From contig NZ_CP024629.1 of assembly GCF_024449095.1 (NCBI RefSeq), positions 1-64,000 on the forward strand: 64,000 bases of DNA, in the 5' to 3' direction. Numbering within the stretch: position 1 is the first letter of the stretch; each line of letters starts with the position of its first letter. The notes under the pieces were generated by a model, which saw only the letters and a program-made list of their open reading frames with translations, did no database searches and was not told where the DNA came from. This document shows, in pieces, positions 27,483 to 36,062 of this stretch. The translations under genes were made by a program, and so were the position numbers. The DNA comes from Vibrio coralliilyticus. Its GTDB lineage: Bacteria; Pseudomonadota; Gammaproteobacteria; Enterobacterales; Vibrionaceae.

Positions 27483-27569
27483 TGGGCACACTGTGCCCAT
27501 TCACGATAAATTGTAACTGGGCACAGTGTGCCCACTAGTGATAAGTTTCAGCTGGGCACACTGTGCCCA
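27483..27569. promoter_or_regulatory. Three identical palindromic operators at 35-bp spacing
   Basis: TGGGCACASTGTGCCCA occurs at 27483-27499, 27518-27534 and 27553-27569. Each is a 17-bp palindrome with one central base, and the centres are exactly 35 bases apart. They fill the gap between the RecT-like gene and the helicase ATG, so a dimeric repressor or activator probably controls the helicase separately. No other copy was found in the window. Confidence 0.75.
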
Positions 27570-27578
27570 CCTCTGGTA

Positions 27579-28499
27579 TTAATGTGATGGTATTGAACTA
27601 AGCAAGCCTTGGTCGCCCTCAATGACAATATTTTTGGTTTCGTTGTATATCTTTCTTATAGTGTTCACTTCTGACTCCGAAACGTTGCTCATGTTTGACA
27701 CTAGCTGAACTAGCTTGTGTTTGGCTTCTGTTAAACCGCTAACATCACCTTGCAGCTGTGCATTAATCGCATTTGTTTGTAAATCTACAGCTTGTTTTAT
27801 CCAGTCAGTAGAGGTGGGGTTATCAACTTGTTGAGAGATGCAATCTTCATTGATGTCTGCGTTTTCTACTGTTGAAACCGTAACATCTTCACTTCTACGT
27901 GTATCGAGTATGGAGCCCTCTAGCTCATAAGAGTGTACAAGTTCGAAAAATTGGTGATGTGCTAAATCTCTATACATGAGATTCTCCAACCGTCTTTTGG
28001 GACCTGTAACCCAAGTCGAATCTTCTGACCTGCGAGAGATGTCGATTTCGGACAAGAACATTGTCTTAATCATTGGCTTTCGGTTTGGATCGTTAAAATC
28101 AACTTGAATTGTAAGACCTAAGCTAGACTCAATGTCGCGTTCCCACAGAGGAACAAAGTTTGTTTCACTTGTGTGGTGGACTACCTCCTTTTTAAAGCAA
28201 TTGTGTACCTTGCTCCATGGTCCTTCTTCAGTGAGTTGTACATCTTTGACCTCGCAATTATTATAGATAGCCATGCGATAGATAGAACCTGTATGGTCGA
28301 GCTTTCCGTACGTATCGATGAATGAGTTGCTTACCATATAGTCAGGTTGAATCCCCCATGCGCGACCTTTAATAATGAGGGCATATACGGTTGCCAAATC
28401 ACCCCTAAAGCTTACATTTGTAATCACTGAATCTACATATAACTCAGCAATACTGAGTATATGGCTGTGATATAACTCTGAGTTTGGCTTAGTAGTCAT
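27579..28499 (-). CDS. RecT-like single-strand annealing protein
   Basis: A 306-residue protein. KGRAWGIQPDYMVSNSFIDTY with KLDHTGSIYRMAIYNN near residues 48-85 resembles the RecT/Redbeta-like core. The partner gene just upstream encodes a RecE-like exonuclease, as expected for a recombination pair. The C-terminal third (from about residue 215) is divergent and acidic. AAGG precedes the ATG, five bases after the exonuclease stop. The assignment rests largely on weak core similarity plus context. Confidence 0.65.
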   Translation of the reverse strand: MTTKPNSELYHSHILSIAELYVDSVITNVSFRGDLATVYALIIKGRAWGIQPDYMVSNSFIDTYGKLDHTGSIYRMAIYNNCEVKDVQLTEEGPWSKVHNCFKKEVVHHTSETNFVPLWERDIESSLGLTIQVDFNDPNRKPMIKTMFLSEIDISRRSEDSTWVTGPKRRLENLMYRDLAHHQFFELVHSYELEGSILDTRRSEDVTVSTVENADINEDCISQQVDNPTSTDWIKQAVDLQTNAINAQLQGDVSGLTEAKHKLVQLVSNMSNVSESEVNTIRKIYNETKNIVIEGDQGLLSSIPSH

Positions 28500-28504
28500 A
28501 TCGG

Positions 28505-30424
28505 TTACCTTGCGTTCGCAATCAAGTCGAAATCAGGCATAAGATCATCAATACCATCGTTTTTCTGCAAAACAGGAGTGTCAGTCAGATTTGACTTCGT
28601 CAGTCTTTGATTGGCGTTTGCAATCCATCTTTCTTCTGCTTTAACTTGATAGGCTGGCACATCAATATCGTCGACATCTTCAAATCCATCATAATTGCCA
28701 GTAGAGTTCCAAACCTCAGTTAGCACTAAAGCGTACTCTGTCATTCGACTAGCTCTTTCTAGATGATGCACTTTATATTTAGCGACTCTGATACGAGTAG
28801 GTTTGATTTCATCATCGCCTAGTTTTTTCGCGTCTTTCTCAATTAGAATCAGAGCGAATTCGGTCAACTCTTCGGGGCCATCAGGTAAGGACTTTACTAT
28901 TTGATTGAATCCGTTTTTATAGAAAGAAGCTTGAACGTGGTACGTGAATTTTCCTGCATCTCTTTCCATCGCATCAAACTCGATAGTCGACATGAACTTA
29001 GTGTCAGATATGAAGTTCATCGATAAATTAAGAATATCTGCTTTAGCTTTACAGAGAACTTGCCTCTTTCGTGGATCATTGTTGAGTGATTGAGTTTCTG
29101 TATCAGGCAGTTCTGATAGAGCATCATGTTGTATGATTTCATTCCAAAACATTGCCACTTCATACTGATTACCTGGCGCTCTTAATATTGGTCCCGCCTT
29201 TGGGTGATTAAGAGCTGCATCGACAATTCTCTTCGCATGGTCGTATTGTTCTTGGGAAATTAGTGTTTGGTTATTGAGTCCGGCGATGCGTTCCTCTTCA
29301 TCAATGAGCTCGTTACGTAATACCGGAGCGCCATTATAGACACGCTTGATATCAGCAAGAACTTCACGACAGCTATAAGTGGAATCACAGGTTTTCTTAC
29401 CGCCGACTGTAACGATCTTACTGCAATAGAAATTCAGATTTTGGCCGTAAGAATCGTTTAGTTTTGAGATAACAGGCGAACATTCTCTCTTTAGTTGCTC
29501 AATCATTTCTTGAGGAGACGCTTTGTCATTAAGAAGCTCCTTTTTTACACCATTGGCTTGTGAACGGTTGTAACTTGATATGGCCTTCGCCTTGGCTGAT
29601 TCAGAAATTTCGGCGTAATACCACTCGGTTGGAACGCATTTCAATTTATCTTCATCATTTTTTGCGGCAAATATACTGCGAAGAGTTCCAACTAAAGAAT
29701 TAACGGCAGCAACTTTCTGGAGGGTAGAGGACTCACTAAAAGCTTTCATATCAGAAATAGCGAGACTGATCTCTTGCTCAAATGTGCTAACAAGCACTTC
29801 GATTTGTTTGACTTGCTGGCTTTCTGAGGAGCTAGCATCTACTTCAATGAGTAGTTCGTCCATTACTTTTGCAAACAGACGATGCGTTGCTGCCTTTGAT
29901 GCTTTAGCTGTTCTTGCTTTTGGTGGTAATTGTTCGTAGGTGGTTATTTTTTTATGTTCTTGTTTTGATTCCTCGTTGAACTCCTTGATTGATTCCACCA
30001 GCTTTTTTTTAAGTTCTGAGTAAACTTTATTATGTTGTGTTACGAAGCTCTTTAGCTTGTCTACATCAGAGAAGTAAAGTGGATTGTCTTTATGTATAGC
30101 ATCGTAATCTTTACTGATGACGTATTTTTGGCTAAATGAAGCTTCTTCCAAAAGCATGCAGTGGAGCAGGCTACCGTCTTCCATACCTGAGTTGGTTTTC
30201 CTTTCGCCGCGCTTATCTACAGTAAAGAATTTATAGTCAGTTCCACTTTTAAATACGGGGCTTAATGAGCTCTTAGAGTGCGCTTTGATTTTTCGATATT
30301 CCTGGTCTGACAACGGGATAATACAACCCGTTGGAGTACTGAGAATCGGTGCGACTTCAAAGTGGGTATGAATAGAAGCTGCTGATATTCTATTGATGTT
30401 GGCGTTCGTGGAAACAGAGTTCAT
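28505..30424 (-). CDS. RecE-like PD-(D/E)XK exonuclease
   Basis: A 639-residue protein. The N-terminal region contains YRKIKAHSKSSLSPVFKSG and MEDGSLLHCMLLEEASFSQKYV, the signature of RecE/DUF3799-type exonucleases (H-S-K-S ... G...LHxxxLE). The nuclease core is near residues 455-500, with CKAKADILN, then FDAMERDAGKFTYHVQASFY, which matches the family YHVQxAFY block. The middle 250 residues are helical and extra to the family. ATG 30424 (GAGGAATTCACT before it) is chosen over the upstream ATG 30484. It is directly preceded by promoter copy 2 (minus strand). Confidence 0.7.
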   Translation of the reverse strand: MNSVSTNANINRISAASIHTHFEVAPILSTPTGCIIPLSDQEYRKIKAHSKSSLSPVFKSGTDYKFFTVDKRGERKTNSGMEDGSLLHCMLLEEASFSQKYVISKDYDAIHKDNPLYFSDVDKLKSFVTQHNKVYSELKKKLVESIKEFNEESKQEHKKITTYEQLPPKARTAKASKAATHRLFAKVMDELLIEVDASSSESQQVKQIEVLVSTFEQEISLAISDMKAFSESSTLQKVAAVNSLVGTLRSIFAAKNDEDKLKCVPTEWYYAEISESAKAKAISSYNRSQANGVKKELLNDKASPQEMIEQLKRECSPVISKLNDSYGQNLNFYCSKIVTVGGKKTCDSTYSCREVLADIKRVYNGAPVLRNELIDEEERIAGLNNQTLISQEQYDHAKRIVDAALNHPKAGPILRAPGNQYEVAMFWNEIIQHDALSELPDTETQSLNNDPRKRQVLCKAKADILNLSMNFISDTKFMSTIEFDAMERDAGKFTYHVQASFYKNGFNQIVKSLPDGPEELTEFALILIEKDAKKLGDDEIKPTRIRVAKYKVHHLERASRMTEYALVLTEVWNSTGNYDGFEDVDDIDVPAYQVKAEERWIANANQRLTKSNLTDTPVLQKNDGIDDLMPDFDLIANAR

Positions 30425-30437
30425 AGTGAATTCCTCA

Positions 30438-30467
30438 TGGTTAACTGACATTATTAATTTAGCGCAC
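30438..30467 (-). promoter_or_regulatory. GGTCAGTTAA-type promoter element, minus-strand copy
   Basis: Reading on the minus strand, GTGCGCTAAATT is followed by AATAATGTCAGTTAACCA. It matches the copy at 52201 at most positions, with one change in the core (TGTCAGTTAA). It ends 14 bases before the RecE-like ATG and should drive the exonuclease and annealing genes. Confidence 0.65.
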
Positions 30468-30522
30468 ATTCGAAAGGTTTGCAAATTTATGCTGTGTTTT
30501 TTCGTATTTGCTTGATTTTTTT

Positions 30523-30568
30523 CTGCATTCAGTTATTTTTACTGCATTGCAACACTTTTAGCAGCATT
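30523..30568 (+). repeat. Three YTGCATT-type repeats upstream of parA
   Basis: CTGCATT (30523), CTGCATT (30542) and CAGCATT (30562) lie 19-20 bases apart, just before the parA ribosome site AAAGGAG. They may be ParA operators or part of a centromere. ParA proteins with an N-terminal DNA-binding domain autoregulate their own promoter. Confidence 0.4.
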
Positions 30569-30598
30569 GTTATTTTGTATTTCATAAAGGAGCTTCAA

Positions 30599-31774
30599 AT
30601 GGACCAGCAGCAGACGGCAACCCTTTTTGCAAACCTTCAAGATAAAGGACGTGAATATCTAGCGCGGTCGAGAAATCGTATTGAGAAAGAGGAACGTTCG
30701 TATCAAAACAAAGAAGTTCACGCATTTTTCGGATTGGACCCACGGACAACGAAGAAATATGCCTTGGAAGCGTGTGGTATAGCGGACATCAAAAATTTAA
30801 CCTTAACTCAGATGTGTGATATCAGAGATGCTCTTCCACAAAATCTACGTGTTGCGCTAAAATTTGAGCGTAAAGAAAACCAGCATTGTCAGGTAATTGC
30901 AGTACAAAATCAGAAGGGTGGCGTAGGCAAATCTACACATGCGACAACTAGTGCAACTGGATTAGCTCTTGAGTATCACCAAGAATATCGCATTGGCTTT
31001 ATTGATTTGGATGCTCAACACAATGCGTCATCATTTTGGTTAGACAACTTGGAGAGTGACGAGCATGTTTCTGCTGGTGAGCTAATTATAGGTGAGTATG
31101 AATTAGATGAAGGGGAAACAGAAAAGGAGTTTTTCTCTAGTTGTTTTTTACCCACATCTATTCCTAATTTGAGAATCCTACCCGCATCGCAGTTACACCG
31201 TTCTTACGAGTTTAAGTTCCACCAGCAACTTAATAGCGGCAATAGAGAAGACCCTTACAGACGCTTGAAGCACATCATCGATACAGTTTCCGATGAGTTT
31301 GACATCATAATCATCGACACTCCTCCTTCTAGTGGTTTTGTAACGCTCAATGCGTACTTCGCCGCAACAGCTGTAGTGATACCAGTCCAATTCAATGAGG
31401 TTGATGTCGAAGCTACATGCAGCTACTTCAACTTTATTCCAGATCTCTGGCAGATGATGGCTGATCTTGGCCACCCTGGTTATGACTTCGTAAAAATACA
31501 AGCAACCAACTATGATGAAAATTCAAACTCAGAACTTGACATAAAAAATAAGTTTTTAACGCAGTTTGGTTCATACACATATGGTGCACAATTCTTCTCA
31601 AGTGAAGCAGTTAAGGTTTGTAACAACCTAAATTCCACTCTATTCGAGATGTCTGCGAGTCAATATCCAATGACCAAGAAGTCTTTTCAACGAGCGCAGA
31701 CAAATGCGGGGAATGTGGTGTCCGAGTTGCATCATGATATTTTGAACGCTTGGTCAAGTAGGGAGGGATTATAA
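30599..31774 (+). CDS. parA: ParA-type partition ATPase (type Ia)
   Basis: Walker-type ATPase that positions plasmid copies with ParB. The 391 residues begin with a helix-turn-helix-like region (FFGLDPRTTKKYALEACG), as in P1-type ParA and the chromosome 2 ParA. The deviant Walker A is KGGVGKST (about residues 106-113), motif A' is IDLDAQHNASS and motif 2 is IIIIDTPPSSG. ATG 30599 with AAAGGAG is chosen over a 40-residue upstream extension. Its stop overlaps the parB start (TAATG). Confidence 0.9.
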   Translation: MDQQQTATLFANLQDKGREYLARSRNRIEKEERSYQNKEVHAFFGLDPRTTKKYALEACGIADIKNLTLTQMCDIRDALPQNLRVALKFERKENQHCQVIAVQNQKGGVGKSTHATTSATGLALEYHQEYRIGFIDLDAQHNASSFWLDNLESDEHVSAGELIIGEYELDEGETEKEFFSSCFLPTSIPNLRILPASQLHRSYEFKFHQQLNSGNREDPYRRLKHIIDTVSDEFDIIIIDTPPSSGFVTLNAYFAATAVVIPVQFNEVDVEATCSYFNFIPDLWQMMADLGHPGYDFVKIQATNYDENSNSELDIKNKFLTQFGSYTYGAQFFSSEAVKVCNNLNSTLFEMSASQYPMTKKSFQRAQTNAGNVVSELHHDILNAWSSREGL

Positions 31775-32940
31775 TGGCCAAAAGAGGTATAAATAAAACA
31801 AACAACCTCGGCGTAGAGCTGGATGAGTCGACTGTAAGACGAAACGCGGTTAGCGAAGTTAAAGTTATAGCGGACCGACTCTCAAACGCCATAAATGCCG
31901 CAGAAAAAACAGGCATGTCGTTTGACGATGTTGTAGCCCAATTGACTCCAGACCAAAAAGCGATATTTGAAAAAGAAGTAAAATCTGGGGCTCAAACTAT
32001 CCACCTTCCATTAGGACGTGATTTCCGCATGATCCCATTCGAATTGCATGAAATCCCGCCTGATGAGATTGAAGAAAAAACTTGTCTTCACGCAGCGAAC
32101 ATTAGGGTTCTAAAGTACTTCTCCGATTTTGATAAACAGAAGTGTAAAGAAATGCTTAAGCTTACAGACCCAAATGGAAAGGAAAATAAAGAGGTCTATG
32201 TTAATACAACACCAACCCTAGCAACATGGGACAAGAAGAAGGAACAGTTTGCAATTTTTGATGGCCTTCGCCGCCGCTTTGGTGCCATGGGGCAATGTCC
32301 GTTAAAAGTGTATGTGACTAAAGAATCAATTACACATTTCCATGCTCAGTTAGCTTCGGATAAGAACAATGACCATTTAACAAATGGCTTTTTGGATCGC
32401 CGAGAGATGTACATATCAAAGGTTAACAGTCTCCAGCACCAGCAACAATTGAGTAGTGAACCTGAGCTCTCAGAACGCGCTTTAGCAAAGAAGCTTGGTA
32501 TTCATAAGATGCTGCTATCAGCATACCTGAAGTCTAAAGCTATTCCAGATGAGCTATTGATTGCTCTGCCTAGTCCCACAACACTGGGGCGTCCACTAAT
32601 ATCGAAGCTAATTCCGTTATTTGGAGAGGGTGGGGAGTTAAATGATGGCAAACTTTTAGCTAAGTGCATAACAGTGCTAAAGGAGTTCAATAAATCCTTA
32701 GATTTGAATACAAATCCTGATACAGCTAACAAAAAGGCCATAGAGAAGCTGTTCAAAGTCATTACGGAAAGTCGCCCTAAAGATGAAGATTCGAAGGATA
32801 GCAGTATTCCATATGACTATGGTAGCATTTCTCGCTCTAGCAAAACGAATGAAGTGAATATCACAATTAATGATCTAAACACTACAAGCGTTAAGGAATT
32901 AATGAAAGCTTTACAAGGAATGTTGAGCTCAGATTCTTAG
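31774..32940 (+). CDS. parB: ParB-type centromere-binding protein (P1/F family)
   Basis: A 388-residue partner of ParA. The central segment ATWDKKKEQFAIFDGLRRRFGAM matches the ParB/Sulfiredoxin-like N-domain, and LSERALAKKLGIHKMLLSAYLKSKAIPDELL is a clear helix-turn-helix followed by ALPSPTTLGRPLISKL as in SopB/P1-type ParB. Coupled to parA by TAATG. I did not find a convincing parS; candidates lie upstream of parA or in the gap after 33655. Confidence 0.88.
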   Translation: MAKRGINKTNNLGVELDESTVRRNAVSEVKVIADRLSNAINAAEKTGMSFDDVVAQLTPDQKAIFEKEVKSGAQTIHLPLGRDFRMIPFELHEIPPDEIEEKTCLHAANIRVLKYFSDFDKQKCKEMLKLTDPNGKENKEVYVNTTPTLATWDKKKEQFAIFDGLRRRFGAMGQCPLKVYVTKESITHFHAQLASDKNNDHLTNGFLDRREMYISKVNSLQHQQQLSSEPELSERALAKKLGIHKMLLSAYLKSKAIPDELLIALPSPTTLGRPLISKLIPLFGEGGELNDGKLLAKCITVLKEFNKSLDLNTNPDTANKKAIEKLFKVITESRPKDEDSKDSSIPYDYGSISRSSKTNEVNITINDLNTTSVKELMKALQGMLSSDS

Positions 32941-32952
32941 ATTGAGGTTGTT

Positions 32953-33654
32953 TTGCTAAAAAACCTAAGTGCCAATAAGTCTGGCTTTCAAGAGCGAGTT
33001 CAGACTGAAGCTACGCTGATGGTCCAAGTGGCAATCAAAGTAGCTTCAAACTATTTCAGCGAATTCGATTTTGAGCATTTGTTTGATCCATTTGGATTTG
33101 AAGTTGAATTGGCGTGGAATGGTTCTAGTGAGAGTGAGGTTGTCGTTTGCGGCTCCTCAATCCACATGAGACTAGCTCTTCATGAGTTGTTTCGATATGA
33201 GAGGGGAGGGCAGTTTTATTACAGTGAAACCACCGCCAGTGCACGTAAAAAAATACCCGATAGCTATATGTGCTATCGAGGAGCGCTTTGCGCGTTGATC
33301 GCACATGAAGTCGCTCATTTAGCACTGTTTGTTGTTGATAGTGACTATGGTAAACGTCCGCACAATAAAGCTTGGTTGGAGCTCACTTTGTACCTGAGAG
33401 CAAAATTGTTGCCGGTTCTTTCTTTCGATGCTGAGGAGCTGTATCGGGAATACCTTAACGGTCACGACCACTTAAACTTTTCTTGGCCACTACTCAAATC
33501 TTACAATGATGGATTTTGGAAAAACGCTCCTCTGGAGCATCGAACTACCAAATCTTTTTACCTTCTTGTGAAGGAAATTATTGAGAGACTAGTGAGCCAA
33601 CACGAAGTAGAGGGGTTGTATTTGTTGACGGAGTCGTTGTTTGTGGATACATAG
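32953..33654 (+). CDS. SprT-like putative metallopeptidase
   Basis: A 233-residue protein starting at TTG, 13 bases after parB, probably in the same transcript. CALIAHEVAHLALFV contains HExxH, followed about 20 residues later by KRPHNKAWLELT, which resembles the third-ligand region of SprT/WSS1-type proteins. SprT-like proteases act on DNA-protein crosslinks or related substrates in some organisms; the role here is unknown. The rest of the protein is not recognised. Confidence 0.5.
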   Translation: MLKNLSANKSGFQERVQTEATLMVQVAIKVASNYFSEFDFEHLFDPFGFEVELAWNGSSESEVVVCGSSIHMRLALHELFRYERGGQFYYSETTASARKKIPDSYMCYRGALCALIAHEVAHLALFVVDSDYGKRPHNKAWLELTLYLRAKLLPVLSFDAEELYREYLNGHDHLNFSWPLLKSYNDGFWKNAPLEHRTTKSFYLLVKEIIERLVSQHEVEGLYLLTESLFVDT

Positions 33655-34186
33655 ATACTGGTCGGTCCCCGTCACTATGAATGGTATTTCCAGTTGTAAA
33701 GGTGCTTGAAATTAGATGTTTTTAGCGCCTTTTTTGATATATAAAACATAAACTACTATTTTAATTTTGTTTATTAATGTTTATTCATAATCTCGCCTTT
33801 ATAAATCCCTGTGTTTTTGATTTTTTGATTTGATCTTCCTTCATAGCCCCGTTAAATTCCGTTGCATGAAAATGCGATCCACTTCAGGATATCTTCCGAA
33901 TCGAGTGATGTGTTAATTAGAGTGGTTGATTTCTATAAGAACGTACGCAACTAGACGCAGTTCTCATAATCACTTCCTTCATATAACGAAACTTATATGT
34001 TTCATGGCTGTCTCATTGGTGAGATTTGATCGATGTTCCATAGTTGATCAATTTTTTAAATTGAGCCGTTATTTCATAATGAAGTAATCTATAATTTATA
34101 CATATGTATCACTATTGCTCGATGGTTATCGCTCTGTAGTAGTCAGGTTGGATTTCTGACAGCTAATTTGGCGTTTGATGGATCGT
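33655..34186. other. Non-coding A+T-rich region after the par operon
   Basis: No credible ORF in about 530 bases. It contains small palindromes: GAAAC/GTTTC around 33988-34003, TCTCA/TGAGA at 34011-34024, TTGATCAA near 34050 and ATACATATGTAT at 34098-34109. Any of these could be part of a centromere, but none matches a known parS. Confidence 0.4.
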
Positions 34187-34202
34187 AGTTTGTTGTAACT
34201 AC
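34187..34202 (+). promoter_or_regulatory. Ter-like fork-arrest site
   Basis: AGTTTGTTGTAACTAC matches the E. coli TerB core AGTATGTTGTAACTAA at 14 of 16 positions, including the whole GTTGTAACTA block. It lies 16 bases before an ATG, which recalls E. coli TerB just upstream of tus. The same plasmid encodes a Tus-like protein at 22378-23367. About 12.7 kb separates it from the iterons. Confidence 0.55.
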
Positions 34203-34218
34203 CTTATTTGAGGTGTTG

Positions 34219-35118
34219 ATGGTAAACCCCAACAAAAATCAGATTAATCAGAACAGCTTCTTTGCTGGACGCTATGACCAATTCATAGACCAGGAAGCGA
34301 GGCTGTTAATTCGTGACCGGTTGATTTCTTCTTCTCCAAATGCGAGTAGCATGGAGATGGCCGAGTCTTTGGTCAATTTAATGAAAGGTGATCCAGATAA
34401 TTTCACTGCTAGCTTGTTTAACAGTAAGCATCTTAATGACAGTGGTGTATCACCAGACAGAATAAAAGACGTGGCCACCAGCTCAATGGCTACAATGAGA
34501 AGCGAGATTTCTAATTTTGGTAGCCAGGATATAGCGCAGGTTAGCGCACAGGCTAACTGGGATTTTTCCGCTTCGGTTAATGGAAAGATAGCAGCAATGC
34601 TGACTGACTATCTAATGCATCGAACTTCTGATGAGCCGCTTATAGAAGAGGTGAGTAAGTACGTTGACAAGCATATTGTAGAGCCCATATCTCACCAGAT
34701 GGAAGTACAGCAAAGCTTGCCAGCAAGGTTGGTTGCTATTAATGAATTGAAGTCGAGTGTGATCCAGGGGGCTACTGGTAATTTTGCTGAGCGTTACATG
34801 GGAGCTTTGAGCGACTCTAGTATCAACCTTAGCTCTCTAGAAGTGATTCGTCTCGATGCAGAACAAAACGGTATAAATCTTCCTGATGAGTTTGTATCGC
34901 TTCAGAAGGGACTTTCAGAACTAAATGACATAGTTCAGGCGGAAGATTCGATTGTGTCTGTTCCAAGCTCATCTGAAGCACTTCAGACGTTGTTTAACAG
35001 GGAAGGTTTAGACATGAGCAGCCCTCTATTAAATAGAGGCGTACAAGAGCACTTGGAACGCTATAGAGCTATTGAAGGGCATGACAGGAACTTGTCTGTT
35101 GATGACCCTCAACTATGA
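34219..35118 (+). CDS. Hypothetical mostly helical protein downstream of the Ter-like site
   Basis: A 299-residue soluble, largely helical and acidic protein that I do not recognise. ATG 34219 is chosen because GAGG lies five bases before it; the upstream GTG at 34213 overlaps that ribosome site. A rho-independent terminator follows. It has no obvious signal or membrane segment. If the Ter-like site is real, bound Tus-like protein could repress this gene. Confidence 0.6.
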   Translation: MVNPNKNQINQNSFFAGRYDQFIDQEARLLIRDRLISSSPNASSMEMAESLVNLMKGDPDNFTASLFNSKHLNDSGVSPDRIKDVATSSMATMRSEISNFGSQDIAQVSAQANWDFSASVNGKIAAMLTDYLMHRTSDEPLIEEVSKYVDKHIVEPISHQMEVQQSLPARLVAINELKSSVIQGATGNFAERYMGALSDSSINLSSLEVIRLDAEQNGINLPDEFVSLQKGLSELNDIVQAEDSIVSVPSSSEALQTLFNREGLDMSSPLLNRGVQEHLERYRAIEGHDRNLSVDDPQL

Positions 35119-35137
35119 TTCTGTTGCATAAATCTTA

Positions 35138-35163
35138 AAGGAGCCGAAAGGCTCCTTTTTTGT
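35138..35163 (+). terminator. Rho-independent terminator
   Basis: AAGGAGCC, GAAA loop, GGCTCCTT, then a T run. It ends the transcript of the gene at 34219-35118. Confidence 0.85.
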
Positions 35164-35194
35164 AGCTACTTTCGCGCGGTGAGATGACAACTCG

Positions 35195-35350
35195 TTAGCT
35201 AGGTATTTCAACATCATCTGGATTGCAATCGCTTATTATCGCTACCGCAGCTTTAATTTTGTTTGACGCAGCAAGATGAGAATCAGCCTCTACGAAAAGT
35301 GTGTGGTCATCTAACGGATAATTGCAATGTGCGCAGTATCTAAGCATCAT
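35195..35350 (-). CDS. Small Cys-pair protein
   Basis: A 51-residue product starting MMLRYCAHCNYP, with one CxxC. Its double ATG overlaps the stop of the upstream membrane-protein gene, indicating translational coupling; no separate ribosome site is visible. The function is unknown. Confidence 0.4.
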   Translation of the reverse strand: MMLRYCAHCNYPLDDHTLFVEADSHLAASNKIKAAVAIISDCNPDDVEIPS

Positions 35351-35660
35351 CTTTTCTAGCGCCAAGCAGTTTCTGGATATCTTTACCAACTAAACCATAC
35401 AATATGACTGGCAATGCAAGCATTCCAACACCACCAAGTGCCGCATTATTCCAGTCTGAAGGTTGTGCTTCAAAAAATAGAAAACTCCACGGTGTTGCAG
35501 AATTAGTTATCATTTCCATTCCAGTCATAAAGAGTGCGATACCAAACAAATAGAATACTAAATACTTGTTCCTTTTAGCACTCCCTAATTTTCTAATCGA
35601 AAGCAAAGAAATGACCACCAACACTATTTTCAACACTGTCATCGTATTATCTAACGCCAC
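35340..35660 (-). CDS. Small membrane protein
   Basis: A 106-residue protein with three hydrophobic segments (about residues 6-24, 33-52 and 70-92) and a basic C-terminus. GTG 35660 with GGGGGAATA before it is a reasonable start; ATG six codons later is an alternative. It is co-transcribed with the small Cys-pair gene. No family is recognised. Confidence 0.5.
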   Translation of the reverse strand: MALDNTMTVLKIVLVVISLLSIRKLGSAKRNKYLVFYLFGIALFMTGMEMITNSATPWSFLFFEAQPSDWNNAALGGVGMLALPVILYGLVGKDIQKLLGARKDDA

Positions 35661-36062
35661 TATTCCCCCCGTTACACTCTTTCGCCACTATCAAGCTACA
35701 AATCGTCAACGTTTACGTCAACAAGAATGTGATCTTTCTTCTTGAACCTATGAACAGCTAGCGCAGCATCAAATTGTTCAGATGCGGGGCAAGACGGGGT
35801 AACTTTTACTGAAAGACCACCAGCGTGAGTTTCCTATGCACTCCAAACTACTCTACAAGCAGATATAAGCAAATCTAATCCAATTTTATATTGAACTTAT
35901 CCTCAAACCTCGATAAATTGATTCCATGAGGTTTATCGTTGTCCTCGGCATCCACCGCTGCCAAAACGTGTAGTTGCAACCAGTTAACCTGAATCTTTAG
36001 GGCTGCGCTTGCGCGAGGTGGACGTATGCAGCAATTAAAAGCCAAAGTGAAAGGATTAACGT
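35661..36062. other. Intergenic region with possible gene remnant
   Basis: About 400 bases without an intact gene. On the minus strand around 35700-35820 an open frame of about 43 codons reads like coding sequence (includes VKVTPSCPASEQFDAALAVH) but has no start, so it may be the 3' end of a decayed gene. The promoter of the gene at 36063 should also lie here. Confidence 0.35.
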
